From Ctenosaura bakeri (lineage: Eukaryota; Chordata; Lepidosauria; Squamata; Iguanidae), in the NCBI GenBank assembly GCA_948474755.1, contig CAOLHI010001843.1, forward strand, positions 248,001 to 312,000: a stretch of 64,000 bases of DNA, read 5' to 3'. The position numbers and the translations under genes are program-made. Shown here piece by piece: positions 12,127-22,791 of this stretch. The notes under the pieces were generated by a model. It had not been told where the DNA came from and made no database searches. It saw only the letters and a program-made list of their open reading frames with translations. Numbering within the stretch: position 1 is the first letter of the stretch; every line of letters starts with the position of its first letter.

Positions 12127-12983
12127 TAGGGATGGGTCAACCGAATCCTCGAATCCTTGAAAAGGATTCGAGATTCCCAAATCTGAAGCCCTGTGCCAAA
12201 ATAGGCAAACTGAATCTTTCGAATCCGCCAACTAAATAGATTGTTGGAGACCGGGACGCTTGAAAACCTGGGAGACCATACATACAAGGGAAGATAGTAA
12301 GTAGGTGAGATTTCCCTTGGAGTATTAATGGCCTTTGCTAACTATTTCAGAAATTACATCTGGGCTTGTATTCTAAGATATTTAAATTGAACATTTCATA
12401 TTTAATTCAGTACTTGACTGGAAGCTACAGGCTTGAGATTTCAAGGACAGCTGAAACATTCCTTTGCAGAGCTCCCTTGCAAACCTCTTTCAGACACAAT
12501 TCTGGGGTTTGGAGTTTTACAAGGTGTCACAGCCTTCTCTGACAAAGTGTGCTGGTGCATCATCAAACTACAAACCCAAGGATACCAGCAGGAGCTATGC
12601 AAAGAAAAGCCAGTTTTGACCTGGATTATTTCTTTACTGTAGCATGTGGCCCTGTTTATACAGGCAGGAAAATGTGGAATTAATCCACATTTTCCTGCCT
12701 GTGTAGAAAGGGCCTTCATGTCATTTTCAATCTGGGGAGATCCTGAGGCAAAACTGTGACAATTGTCTTGGCCAGATTTCTTCAGAGGGAGGTTTTCCTT
12801 TGCCTAAGCTTTTGCTAAGACTGAGAGTGTGTGTCTTGCCCAAGATTATCCTTCTTTCCCTTGCTTTTTAAACTCTTTTTAAAAAAAGGATTCAAAAGTT
12901 TTGAGATTCGTGGATTCCCAGAACCTTCCAGGGACTCGGATCTGGATTCGGATTTGGAAAATTCTGAATTCGTCCCATCCCTA
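12127..12983. mobile_element. hAT-type non-autonomous DNA transposon
   Basis: 857 bp bounded by TAGGGATGGG and its exact inverse CCCATCCCTA. The flanks are a perfect 8 bp duplication, GTAGAAAA, at 12119-12126 and 12984-12991. Subterminal GAATCC/GGATTCG words repeat near both ends. An 8 bp duplication and a TAGGG terminus are typical of hAT. No transposase frame is present. It ends 226 bp from the glypican exon at 13210, and a shorter palindrome is nested inside. Confidence 0.88.
12648..12714. repeat. 67 bp near-perfect palindrome nested in the hAT element
   Basis: GGCCCTGTTTATACAGGCAG and AAAATGTGGA are mirrored by TCCACATTTT and CCTGCCTGTG, ending AAAGGGCC, around a central AATTAA. It could form a cruciform. 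Its GGCCCT ends resemble the GGCC-end MITEs, but no 3 bp duplication is visible. Confidence 0.8.
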
Positions 12984-13209
12984 GTAGAAAACAAATTAAT
13001 TCCAATTATATACACCCAAAGAGTTGCTGCTGCTCTTTTGTCTTGCAGCCTGGTATCCCCAATCCAAAAATCCATGGCAGCACTATTAAAATGATTTTGA
13101 AAGTCCTTACACTAGAGAACATACATCACTCTTTGGAAGAATGAGCAGAAAAATTGTTAAGATTAAAATGCAAGCTATACACAGTAAGAAAATCACTTTT
13201 CACAATTAC

Positions 13210-13335
13210 CTTTCTACAACATCCTCGCCATTCCAGCAAGTCGAACTATCTTTCATCACAAGATCCCCATCACAGAGCCTTTCTGTTAAAGAGGCAAAAA
13301 GAGTTCTGGAACGTTTCATGTAGGTGATGAATTCC
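13210..13335 (-). CDS. GPC5: Glypican-5 (GPC5) internal exon, the more 3' of two in the window
   Basis: A 126 bp exon read on the minus strand. It is preceded by a pyrimidine-rich tract ending in TTTCTAG and followed by the donor GAAAG/GTAATT. It enters and leaves in phase 2 and encodes about 42 residues: an EFITYMKRSRTLFASL stretch, then LCDGDL, then STCWNGEDVVER. The CWNG motif and the upstream LC cysteine are hallmarks of the C-terminal part of the glypican core protein, where conserved cysteines form disulfides just before the glycosaminoglycan attachment region. EFI, LxxxLC and CWNGED fit remembered GPC5 better than GPC3, GPC4 or GPC6. Glypicans are GPI-anchored heparan sulfate proteoglycans that modulate Hedgehog, Wnt and growth-factor signalling at the cell surface. 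The final exon with Ser-Gly sites and GPI signal was not found and probably lies beyond coordinate 1. The opposite-strand frame here is a shadow. Glypican identity is strong; the paralogue call is inferred. Confidence 0.85.
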
Positions 13336-14250
13336 CTAGAAATTAGAAACACAAGATTAAAACAGAACATTGACTATAGCAAATTGCTTATTAATCTTCA
13401 TAATGTTTATAATCATGTGTATAGCGTCTTTACTTTTGAGCAACAGGTCAGCTGTTTCTGTAACAACACTAGCATGTTCAGGGCCTAATGATTAAACACA
13501 AAGGCATGTGCCATAAATTTACTATAAGATTCTAGTGGTTAAAAATAGCTTTGGGAAGGGGAGATTTTGAATGGAGGAATGGAGCAGCTGCTTAATTCTA
13601 CTCCTTCCTCCTCCACTTTTCTATTGAAAATTCCGACCTTGATTTACTTTATTTCATTGCTGAGTTCCAAACCCAAATTTGCCCTTGCAAATGCTTGTCT
13701 GGAATCCCTAGGTAGGAGGTTGCTATTGAAGCAGAAAAGTGATGGGTGGAAACAAAAGTTAAGCATTTCCACATCTACTCTTGCTCTACATTTCAGAATA
13801 TACAAATGCATTATTTTACACATTTTATAAATAAACACTGCAACTAGTCTCTAAACTGATACAAGATCTGCATACAATGCTTAACCATAGAGGCTAAGCG
13901 CACAAATGTCATGTTCCCCACTCCCTTTTCCTTCGTACATGTAACAGGAAGGTAGAAGAATTCTGGTTAAGTGCAAACCAGGAACTGTGGTTTAAAAGGA
14001 GTAGCTGTTAAACCAGCAGATCTTGTTCAGTAGCTGACTACATTACTTTTAAACCATGGGCAGGAAGGGTGCTGCCTGTGGGCTACATGAAGACTGTAAA
14101 GACCAAAGTACAGTTTCCAAGCCCCTCTGCTTCAGGGCTTCTCCCAGTTCCCTGGGTTTGGCCTAAAAATGGGTAATAATTTCCCCTTCCCAGGATTCTA
14201 GGTAACAACAAGCCAAGGATCTGCTAATGTGAAAGTAAATTCTTGATTTA

Positions 14251-14825
14251 CAGTGGCCCTTCCACTTTCGCAAGAGTTTGACATGGAGAATCCTCATGAA
14301 AGTGAAACACCACAAATAACTCCCCCTGCACTCCCCCTCCCATTCCCATCTGCGACCCCCAGCCCATTCCCTTATTTTTTGTCTTGGTGCACATGCTTTT
14401 CTTCTCCATGCCTGGGCAAAAGGCAAGGGAATGGAAGTGGGGAGCACCACGCATGGAGAAAGAAGGCACATGCATGCCTCCCTCCCATCCCCTTGCGTTT
14501 TGCCTCAGCGTACAATCTCCATACCCAGGTAAAAGGCAAAGTAAGGGGAAAACATGCATACCTCCCCCCACTCCCTTGCCTTTTGCCTGGGTATACCTGC
14601 CTTCCTTTTCCATGCTTGGGCAAAAGGCAAAGGAATGGGGAGAGGCATGTGTGTGTGTTTCTTTTCCATGTGCAGAGCTCCACCCTCCCATTCCCTTGCC
14701 TTTTGCCTGGGCATGGAGAAGGAGGGTATGCATGTGGGCAAAAGGCAAGGGAATAGGAGGATGAGAATGAGGGGAAGGCATGTAAATTTGTGAAGGCCAA
14801 ACCTGTGAATGTGGAGGGAGGACTG
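14251..14825. mobile_element. TA-flanked (Tc1/mariner or pogo-like) element with internal tandem array
   Basis: Ends are CAGTGGCCCTTCCACTTTCG and the inverse-like CATTC/GTGGAGGGAGGACTG, each bordered by TA (14249-14250 and 14826-14827). The interior is a set of imperfect repeats in both orientations, with GGGCAAAAGGCAAGGGAATGG and CCTTGCCTTTTGCCTGGG words. Long frames on both strands here are repeat artefacts. A related, inverted copy is at about 63060-63350. Confidence 0.7.
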
Positions 14826-15692
14826 TAGTACTCTGTTTGTTGGACTGACTGTGGGAAGCAGATGGTTGAACAGCATAAGTTCCAGACTTTTCGAAGGCTC
14901 ATTCCTGTTAATGCATATATCGCTATGCCATGGTTTAGCAATGTGTACAAATGCTTCCTTAATTTATCCAGGAAGGACTAGGCCAGGACTTAATATTCTA
15001 TGAAGGCTTTTTCTCCTAATAACCAGATTCATAATTTTAACTCTATTACAACTATCAAGTACAGAGAGATCTCAAGTTTTGTTTTGTTTTTTTGGTAGAT
15101 GGTGGGAGAAAGCTATTTTATTATGCAGTTAGTTCCTAATTCATAACTGCTCTAGGCAATTGAGAACATGTCAACAGAGATGCCAGTTCATCATTTACTA
15201 TCTGTTCCACTTTGGCACTGCAAGAGCAAATTCATCATTGAAGTTGGGCCATTATTTTTATGTGCTAGAGAACAAGGTAAAAGATACAGCCTCCAGTAAC
15301 GGCCAGGTTTGCAATTTGTGCTTTGAAAGGAAAATATCTCTGCCAGGGAGCAATCTAAGAGTAGACATGGGACTATATTTGTATTAAGTGACCTAAAAGA
15401 TATTATCAGAAACCATTCAGACATCCTGTTTTATCCCTGCTTTCATTTATATTCTAACAACAAAACAAGAAACAAATCAATATTCCAAAAGTCCCTAGAG
15501 GCAAGACAGTGTCATTTGTAAAATGAGTACCCAAAAACTGGTGATACAGGAGATGATCCAACTCCTTTTTAGAGGGATCCCCCTCTGCATGTGAAGGATG
15601 CATGTGACAGTTCTCCCTTTGGAACCACTCCGTTATGGAGCTAAAGATGTGTGCAGCCCTTGCTGTGCTAGAAGGCTTTCATTGAAATTATA

Positions 15693-15866
15693 GATCATTT
15701 CTGCACTAAACTGTTATAGTGCTATTATTCCTCTTTCAACATCCTATGGAATCCTGGGGTTTAGGGAGGGGCCTCAAAAGCCTCTCCCTAAATGGCAAAC
15801 CCCAGGATTCCATAGGATGTTGAAAGAGGAATAATAGCACAATAACAGCCTAGTGTGGAAATTGGT
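15693..15866. mobile_element. Palindromic GGCC-end MITE
   Basis: The ends have decayed to GATCATTTCTGCACTAAAC and TAGTGTGGAAATTGGT, but the ATA duplication on each side is intact. Long arms with CAACATCCTATGGAATCC are mirrored. Confidence 0.85.
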
Positions 15867-16404
15867 ATAGTTTCTCCTAGGCCACTGCTACAGCTAGGCA
15901 GCTACTCTGAGCAACTGATTTTAAGTGACAAGAGAAAGCAAGAAAGGATAGTATTTTAATTTGTTATGATAGCAGTTTTACTGACAAGAGGCACTTGCAG
16001 GCTTGTCTGCCTCTAGTTCCAAAAGAATTTAGGCAGCCATGGTACTAGGCTTACGCCAACTTGAGGAGGAAGGTACACCATATACTATTTTCCCCCAGGG
16101 AAACAAAATCTCCTGGGCTAGCCTCAACCAAATCCAAATCGAAAAGACTGAATTTGGTTTGGAAGGGCATGAGTAAGCAAACATTTAACAGTAAAACAGA
16201 ATTATATGAAAGGAAGCTGCAGATCTCACATTTAATACCCAGAACAAAATCTTACTGAATATCACCAAAATAGCAGAGAGCCTATCGCCTGGGCATGTGT
16301 TCAACAGTCTCAATTAAAATATTTCATTTTGAATCTGGAGTTGAGATGCCTCACTTTAAATTTAAATTTGATCAAGTAGTTCTATTTTTTGTTTAATGTC
16401 AAAA

Positions 16405-16565
16405 ATGTCAGTTCTGGCAGATAAGGAATGGCAGATGTATGGTCTTCCAGATGTTATCAGATGGAAACTCCCATTGCCTCACAACTGGCTATCTTGGACA
16501 TGGTTGACTGGAGCAGCAATTTAACACCATCTGGAGGTTCACATGTTCCCCATCCCTGATTCAGA
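16405..16565. mobile_element. Old DNA element of the 'GGTTCCCCATCCCTG' type
   Basis: GATGTTATCAGATGGAAACTC with AACACCATCTGGAGGTTCAC and TGTTCCCCATCCCTGA resembles a common sauropsid palindromic DNA element. A second partial copy is at about 63765-63860. Confidence 0.4.
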
Positions 16566-17494
16566 TCATTGCACTTTGGTTAAGAAATTAATCTTAAAGG
16601 CATTTTATGATAACATTGAACAAATCCTTCTATTGTTAGAATGGAACCAATAGCCTTTATGTTTGGAGAGCTCATTTCATGAAGAAACAAAAGCATGTTG
16701 GCTTCTTTTCATTCTTACCGGGACATTTTTTTCAAACTTCTGGATTTGTCATTCTTTGAAGCTTTCAGAGGCAGAGAACTGGATTGGGCCAGGGAGAACA
16801 GTAAGAAGAGGGAGGGAGAAGGGGAATTCAGGCAAATGAAGAAAGAAATAAGAAAAAAAAGTAATAAATTATTTGAAAGAAAAGATAATCAAGAACATGC
16901 ACAGGATTAAACCAGAAAAGAACAAATGCAATTAAAATATGCTTCAACCTATTTTTTTTTTAAAGAATGGCACAGTTCAACCATAGCTTAATTGTGATAA
17001 GAATATGCTTTTTTCTGTTTGATGACTTAAGCCCTCTTTCCTCTAAAACATATAAAAGGATTTTTTAAAAAAAATCCCAATGAATATTGTTACAAGATGA
17101 AGGTTTAAAATGCTAAAAATAAATTGTCTGAATGTATCTGCTATATCCAAATGTCACATAAAGAAGAGTTACTGTATACATGTGAGAACAAATGATTTGT
17201 GGATCAGAAACAGGCACCAAAATCCTTAAGACAGAGAAGTATTTGTTTTCACAGACATGAAATATTAAATCCAATGGTTAGTCTGAGTCAGTGTACATCT
17301 AACAAATCAATTGAACTCATATAACTTACATATGTAAGTACTGATTTACCAAGTTGCCATTCAACAGATTTACTCTAGTTGGAATCAGCAACTGAATTTA
17401 AGCCTAGTTGTTTTGCCTCAGGGGAAAAAAAATTACCCTCTTGAGTGTACTGGGGAGGTGCTGAATAAATAAAGAAATCATCATAGTGCTTGAA

Positions 17495-17675
17495 GAGGAG
17501 CAAAAAAATCAGTCATGCCGAAAGTTTCAGGTTCAATCTGTGGTATCTTCATGTTGGGCTGTGAAAGACCACTGTGGAAAAGTGGGGATTGCTGGTGCCA
17601 GTCATAATATACCACAATGAGTTAGATGGACCAATAATTTGAGTGTAAGGAAGCTTCCTATGTCCCTATCACAGC
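17495..17675 (+). mobile_element. tRNA-derived SINE with GATGGACCAAT tail
   Basis: A box B-like CAGGTTCAATCTGTGG, then GAAAGACCACTGTGGAAA, GAGTTAGATGGACCAATAAT and AAGGAAGCTTCCTATGTCC. This order matches a SINE group common in squamates and is unlike the BovB-tailed SINEs. Confidence 0.6.
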
Positions 17676-19592
17676 ACCTGGAATGCAAGTGTCATAGAAG
17701 AATGATTAAAAAATGTCCCTTAAGCTAACAGATGTATTTTAAAGAAATTGATTCCTAGGAGCCATTGTAGGAAAACTTATGAAACATGGAGGTGTGTGAT
17801 GGTAAAAATATCTCCTTATACGGTTTAAGTTAAAAAGAGAGCCACAGGTAATACAATTAAAGTGAAATGTCGCTTGTATTATCTCAGCCGTTCCCTTCTC
17901 CAAGTAAGTTCAAATGCTTTGCTTCTGAACAGAATACATGCCCAGACAGTCTTTAGTCACAGGATGTATTAAAGTAGAACTCAGATATCGCTGTCAAAGG
18001 TTTTACATTTTCAGGTAATGTGAACTAAACTTATACTTCTCTAAACAATTAACAATACAATCTGCATTTATTGATTGGCATGTGGGTTCCATGGATTTCA
18101 CATGGCAACACCTGAGGTATCCCCAAACTTTGCAATGTTGCTGTGTTGAAACTCTCAGCTATGAAAGAACGGTATTTCAGGGGTTGCATTTCTGAATTGC
18201 TTTTGGTGAAGGGGGCAGAGGAAAGCCACTCACATAGGCTGGGTAGGTACAGTATTGAATATACGTGCATAAGATTAACCAAAAACCATGCAGTTTTGAT
18301 GCAAGTTTCAGCCATGCCAGCATTGTCCTCAAATAGACAGGTTTTGCAAAGTTAAAAAGATATCAGAAGAGGGAAATAAAATTAGATGGTGATGAAATAG
18401 AAAACTGCTACCTGAGCAGACACAACCACAACAAAGGAAGAAGAAACAAGAGAAACAAAAGTAAAATGCTTACCAATCTGGAATTTATTACTTCAACATC
18501 TTGGAAAATGATAGGGAAGCACAGTTGTGCTACTCTTTTATTCCTCACCAGCACATTGGTCACTAGTGAATTCCTCACGTGATTTGTCAGAGGTATCAAC
18601 TGATTATGGCTCTATCTTAAACTACTGCACATTTAACCAGTTTATGCCCCAGGCCTGGATTATGTAATTGAGTTTTATGCACATTGCCTTATGTCATCAT
18701 TCCATTTGTTTCAGGACTTTGCATTCAAGGGCATTTCACTTGTGAAGGCATTTCAACTGAATGAAATCAATGGTATGCACTGGAGTTCCATGATCTGAGC
18801 AGGGACAGAACTCCAACCCAGAATTTTGAGATGAGCTGCCCCTCCCTGCTTAGACTACAGCTCACCTCTATTGGTATTTTAATAGTATGGCTTTAAGCAG
18901 GCTATGGTTGCGCATTGCTGTCTGAATTCAAAAAATGGACCTGATCTGAAGCTGGAATGAATGGCTTCTGCTAAAGTGGGCATTAACTTGGTACTTTACT
19001 GTCACTAAACAGCTGAAGAATAGGTGGTGACCAGCATGGAGCAGATCACTGCTCCATTCAGTGAATGTGTATGCATACTGGTGGACTCTCTCGTGCTAAC
19101 ACGATTTGCTCTAGAGTTCTGGGAAAAAAACATATGCACTCCAGAAGATAAATCTCTCTCTACAGAATGCCTTTAGGCTCATTTGGCATCTTATTTAAGC
19201 TCAGCCCACAGCTGCTACACATACAGTATTAACATACCAGTGAAGCACACATCCAGACTACAGTTCCCTGTCAGGCTGAAAATGGGCTGCCTTTAACTAT
19301 GTTTATGCAAAGAGTCCTTCTGTGAACAGTAGATCCTTTGATGCAGCAGGAGAAAAAGTGATCTTTGAGGATCCTCCTTCCCCTAGCAGCCCCATGCAAC
19401 ATTGTCTTTGCCTTACAAATCTGACCAGGAGTCTTCTGAAATGTATTACCTGCCTGAGTGACTACATAATGAAAATGAGTGCTGGAAAGTACAACTCTGG
19501 TAGCCAGAACTATTCAATAATAAAAATGAGTATAGCTTTGGGAAACTCCAACTCAAGACATTTATGAAGAAATGTGGAGTCATCAGGGTTAC

Positions 19593-19726
19593 CTCCTTTT
19601 ATTGCTCAAAGAAGCCGAATGTGCCATTGTGAGAGATGGTGTCTCGATTATTTCCTTCGCTTGAACTATGTTGTCTGGCAAAGGTTTCACATCCTTCTCC
19701 TCAGGCTGTCCACACACTTTATCTAC
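19593..19726 (-). CDS. GPC5: Glypican-5 (GPC5) internal exon, the more 5' of two in the window
   Basis: A 134 bp minus-strand exon. The acceptor is a T-rich tract ending CTTGCTGCAG, and the donor is AGGAG/GTAACC. It starts in phase 0 and ends in phase 2, which joins exactly to the exon at 13210-13335: the split codon plus the next ones read NKRREFITYM across the junction. The 44 codons begin VDKVCGQPEEKD and end SASLSNKRR. The N-terminal Cys-Gly-x-Pro and the C-terminal basic cluster sit where GPC5 of other vertebrates has an ICGRP-type motif and an ANRRK-type cluster before EFI. The middle is diverged, as expected for this loosely conserved linker near the furin-like processing region of glypicans. 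The next upstream exon was not found in 19727-64000, consistent with the very large introns known for GPC5. GPC3 is the main alternative. Confidence 0.82.
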
Positions 19727-20049
19727 CTGCAGCAAGAAAGGAAGGGGAAAGGGGGGAAAAACCCTACAGGTTAAAACATAGTTCAGGACTTTTTTTAAAA
19801 AAATAAAGAAAATCACTGGGGCAAATATCCCCAGGCCTTACATTGGGGGGCCACATCAATATTGGCATTGCTCCTCTGCCATTTCATTCAGAATCCCACT
19901 AACTTGAACTCTATACATTCAGTGGGAGAAAAAAAAATCACAACACAACTCTACCACTGGCAATGTTATTTTGTCATCAGAGCATGAGTAAGACTGTTAA
20001 AGCCACAGGTAGTACTAGTAGCAACAAAACCAGCCCAAACCACCTTCAT

Positions 20050-20235
20050 TTTTCTTACATTTTTATCCCTCCTTTCTTCTTCCATGGAACCTAAGGTGGT
20101 TGATATCATATCTTCTCCATTGTGAGGAAGGTTAGACTGAGAGTAAGTGGCTGGCCAAAAGTCACTTCATGGCTGAGTGAGGACTAGAACCTGGGTCTCC
20201 AGCATAACAACCCAACACTCTAACAACCACAACAC
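20050..20235 (-). mobile_element. SINE/LINE-tail fragment
   Basis: Resembles the reverse complement of a tRNA-type SINE: CCTAAGGTGGTTGATAT, GCTGGCCAAAAGTCAC and GACTAGAACCTGGGTCTCC. Degraded. Confidence 0.4.
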
Positions 20236-20477
20236 ACTGATCTCAAGAAAAGGGCCCCAGATTAACATTCTTTTCCAGTCTTCTTGGTGTTGTAAAAAAT
20301 CCTTAACACTTAACATGTTAAACATGAAGTTTATAGGACCTAAATATCAGATGAAGAGAATTTAACTGAGATGGAAAATAGGAATGTATGTCAAGCCTGC
20401 ATGTATTTGTGTGGCTGTATACATAGACTGTATCATGCATGTATGTATGTCTACACATAGACCTATACATGTGAGTA
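20236..20477. other. Unassigned stretch
   Basis: Nothing recognisable apart from a loose ATGTATGT/GCATG-rich run. Confidence 0.3.
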
Positions 20478-20838
20478 TCATACCCATCACCTGTCTTGAT
20501 TTGGCAAGACTATCCTGATCAATCCTCAGTTTTCCTGCCTTTTTCAGCTCCTTTTTAAAATGTCCCAGTTTCAATCTCTTCCTCCCATTTCCCCCCTTGG
20601 TCCTCAGTTGCCAGAAACTGAGTTCAAAATGCAAAAGTACAATTCTCACCAGTGGGGAGAGGAGAGAAGGCAGCAGAATCTTTTACTTTCCAGTAGCCTG
20701 AGGCCAAAGCAGACTACTGTACCCATTCCAAGCTTGTCTGTTCTTCCTCATTAAAAGCTTTTGCAGTCCTGACCCCACCCTGTTGCTTGGTCACATATTT
20801 CTCAGTTTTCATCTGTGAAACAGATGAAGGGCATGGAG
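20478..20838. mobile_element. Unclassified ~400 bp family, copy A
   Basis: Shares in order, with 37938-38311 and 59697-60091, a CTGTCTTGATTTGGCAAG-type left end, AGCTCCTTTTTAAAATGTCC, GAGTTCAAAATGCAAAAGTA and a right end TTTTCATCTGTGAAAC. The outer ends look weakly inverted (ATACC.TCCAAC against GGAGGGTAT), suggesting a non-autonomous DNA transposon. Confidence 0.55.
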
Positions 20839-22108
20839 CATCTGTGCACCTAGGCATCAGATTGTATAGAATATTTTACATATTCCACCCGTTCACCTGT
20901 CTCATCTGCATGATAGATGGGCCACTCTGTGAACTGACCATAAGGAGCTAATGCAAGGTGCCACAGCAGTATTGAAATTATTGTTAGGAGTATGCTTATA
21001 TTTTTAACGAAGGAATTCTATCTGAGGGAAGGAAGCCATATTGGATCCCCAGGGATCACTGGGGGCACAACCATCTGTGCTATACCACCACTCCCCTCCA
21101 AAAGAAAAAAAAAATCTAAAAATTGTTTACATCCAGATGCCTCCTAAGGGATTGGGGAGGCAATTCTGCCATACTCAGGCAGCTATTTTAGACCCAGGAG
21201 AGGCCTCTTAATATAGGAAGTGACCAGAAGATTAATTTCTGGAATATTTCCCATCATTAAAAAGGTATGTTCTATATCCAAAATAGCCTGGAATGACCCA
21301 AAAATGTGACAAAATTTCCCCCATAATTTCTAGTGTGTGCTGGTGGGCATTTTGGGACAAAATGTTTCAAAAGAATATTTGGGGTGCTGAGGGGCCCTAG
21401 AGGCAATACAAAAAGCCTTGGGAACTGTATACGGTTCATGAGCTACATTTTCCCCACTCTGATATTGATGTTATATAGCATTAGAGACAAGATGGAACCT
21501 GGAGAACACCACAGTGTAACTTCCCTTGAGGTGAGTAGACATCCATGATGTTTGATAATGACCCTGAACCATTGTAATATAGTGCCTCCTATACATCTTC
21601 TTGCCCAGGAATGTGCTATTTGCAATAGGACAGTAATTGTGTAACAACTCAGGGGCCGGGAGTGGAGGGAATCTCAAAAAGTGGACACACCTTTTTATAA
21701 AAATCAAATTAAAGCACTATGAGAACTGAAATAGAATGATTCTTCAGGTTTTGCAGTTTTCTAATTTTTGTAATTAAGTCCTCTGATCAAAACATGTATT
21801 TGAAATGGGACCATTACAAAAAATTGCATGTAAAATGTGCATATTAGGAGAAAAGCATAGAAAAGAGATAGGTAAATATGCTTGCAAACTGTGAATATTA
21901 GTGGAGATTGCTACAAAGAATATATGAATCTGATGCAGATTTTAAAAATTGCAAATGGATGCAGAAATGGAAGCAGTTTACTTGTGACTGAAAAACAGTA
22001 AAAATTACAGAAAACAAAACAGGTTTATCCATAGCTACAATGCATTTATCAAATGGAAATCCATGGAAGAGCAGCTTACTCTAATGAGTAATTGCTACTT
22101 GGTGAAAC
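20839..22108. other. Unassigned AT-rich stretch
   Basis: No recognisable gene or repeat. Confidence 0.4.
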
Positions 22109-22111
22109 TAT

Positions 22112-22788
22112 GGCCCTTTTCGCACTGAGGCTTCTAGCGCAAGCGGGGGAGGCCGGCAAGCGCAAGAAGGCTCCTCTGGGAGGCTGCCGTTTCCCCCCTC
22201 CTTCCTTCCGCAGGCGGAGGAACGAGCGGGGAAGCGGCACCGAAGGAGGCTAGCCGCGCAAGCCGCCCTCCCCCCGTGCGAAACGGGAGACCTCGCGCCG
22301 GTTCCCCCCTGCGCGCACGAAGCGGGTGGTGTCGCGCTGGATTCCCCCCGGCGTGCGAAGCGGGCGGCATCGCACCGGATTCCCCCCCGCGCACACGCGA
22401 AGCAGGCGGCGTCGCGTCAGATTCCCCCCCGCGCACACGAAGCGGGCAGCGTCGCATCCCCCCTGTGTGTGCGCACGCGAAGCAGGCATCGCATCCGTCG
22501 CGCTAGCTCCCCACCCCGCTCCTTCCTTCCGCAGGGGCGGAGGGAAGGAAGCGCGACCCGGCCGGCTCCCGGAGGCTCCGCACGAAAGGTAAGTGCGGGT
22601 GGGCGCCGGGAGCGTTGCGCGAGCGTGGGATGATTTTTGCTTGGACGCGAAAATCAAAAAACCCGCGCTCGCGCCGCTTCAGCCCCGTGAGCCGGGCGGA
22701 AGTGGGAGTGCGTCGTGCAGAGCGACGCTCCCACTCTCGCGAGGCTCACGGGGCTGTCGCGCGAGCAAAGGCCCGTGCGAAAAGGGCC
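22112..22788. mobile_element. GC-rich GGCC-end non-autonomous DNA transposon
   Basis: 677 bp with perfect inverted ends GGCCCTTTTCGCAC and GTGCGAAAAGGGCC and a TAT duplication on each side. CpG-dense in AT-rich DNA. It contains a tandem array (22277-22500) and, near the right end, nested stems: AGCCCCGTGAGCC with GGCTCACGGGGCT, and AGTGGGAGTGCGTCG with CGACGCTCCCACT. The right part is the inverted counterpart of the left part of the elements at 30096 and 56824. No transposase. Confidence 0.9.
22277..22500. repeat. GC-rich minisatellite, ~40 bp unit, 5-6 copies
   Basis: Units follow GAAGCGGGCGGCGTCGC, GCCGGATTCCCCCC, CGCGCACAC with point and length differences. They produce long, meaningless Arg/Pro-rich frames on both strands. 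Confidence 0.85.
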
Positions 22789-22791
22789 TAT

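Larger units (their letters stand above)
1..13209 (-). other. GPC5: Downstream glypican intron, partial
   Basis: Inferred intron following the exon that ends at 13210. No sequence resembling the glypican C-terminal exon (NG, KAQ, NPE, then acidic Ser-Gly sites) was seen on the minus strand, so the terminal exon should lie outside the window. The content is repeats and unassigned AT-rich sequence, listed separately. Confidence 0.6.
13336..19592 (-). other. GPC5: Intron between the two glypican exons
   Basis: A 6,257 bp GT-AG phase 2 intron. It contains a TA-flanked tandem-rich DNA element (14251-14825), a palindromic MITE (15693-15866), a degenerate DNA element (about 16405-16565) and a SINE (about 17495-17675). 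The rest, including 13336-14250, 14826-15690, 16565-17490 and 17680-19590, is AT-rich sequence in which I recognise nothing. A GTAAGC donor-like site at about 18470 on the minus strand lacks a convincing exon. Confidence 0.75.

Noticed and set aside
12815..13094. Overlapping frames on both strands next to the glypican exon
   Set aside because: They lie mostly in the right end of the hAT element and read through its inverted end.
13141..13323. 60-codon plus-strand frame over the glypican exon
   Set aside because: It is the antisense shadow of the minus-strand exon, which has the splice sites and the conserved cysteines.
14163..14950. Several 100-190 codon frames on both strands
   Set aside because: They overlap in many frames, consist of the same repeated Phe/Pro/Lys/Gly words, and arise from the tandem array in the TA-flanked element.
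18408..18599. Minus-strand frame followed by a good GTAAGC donor
   Set aside because: The residues do not match glypicans, no acceptor of comparable quality was found, and GTAAG sites are frequent by chance.
22277..22500. CRISPR-like spaced direct repeats
   Set aside because: Units are contiguous and degenerate with no unique spacers, and the context is a eukaryotic transposon.
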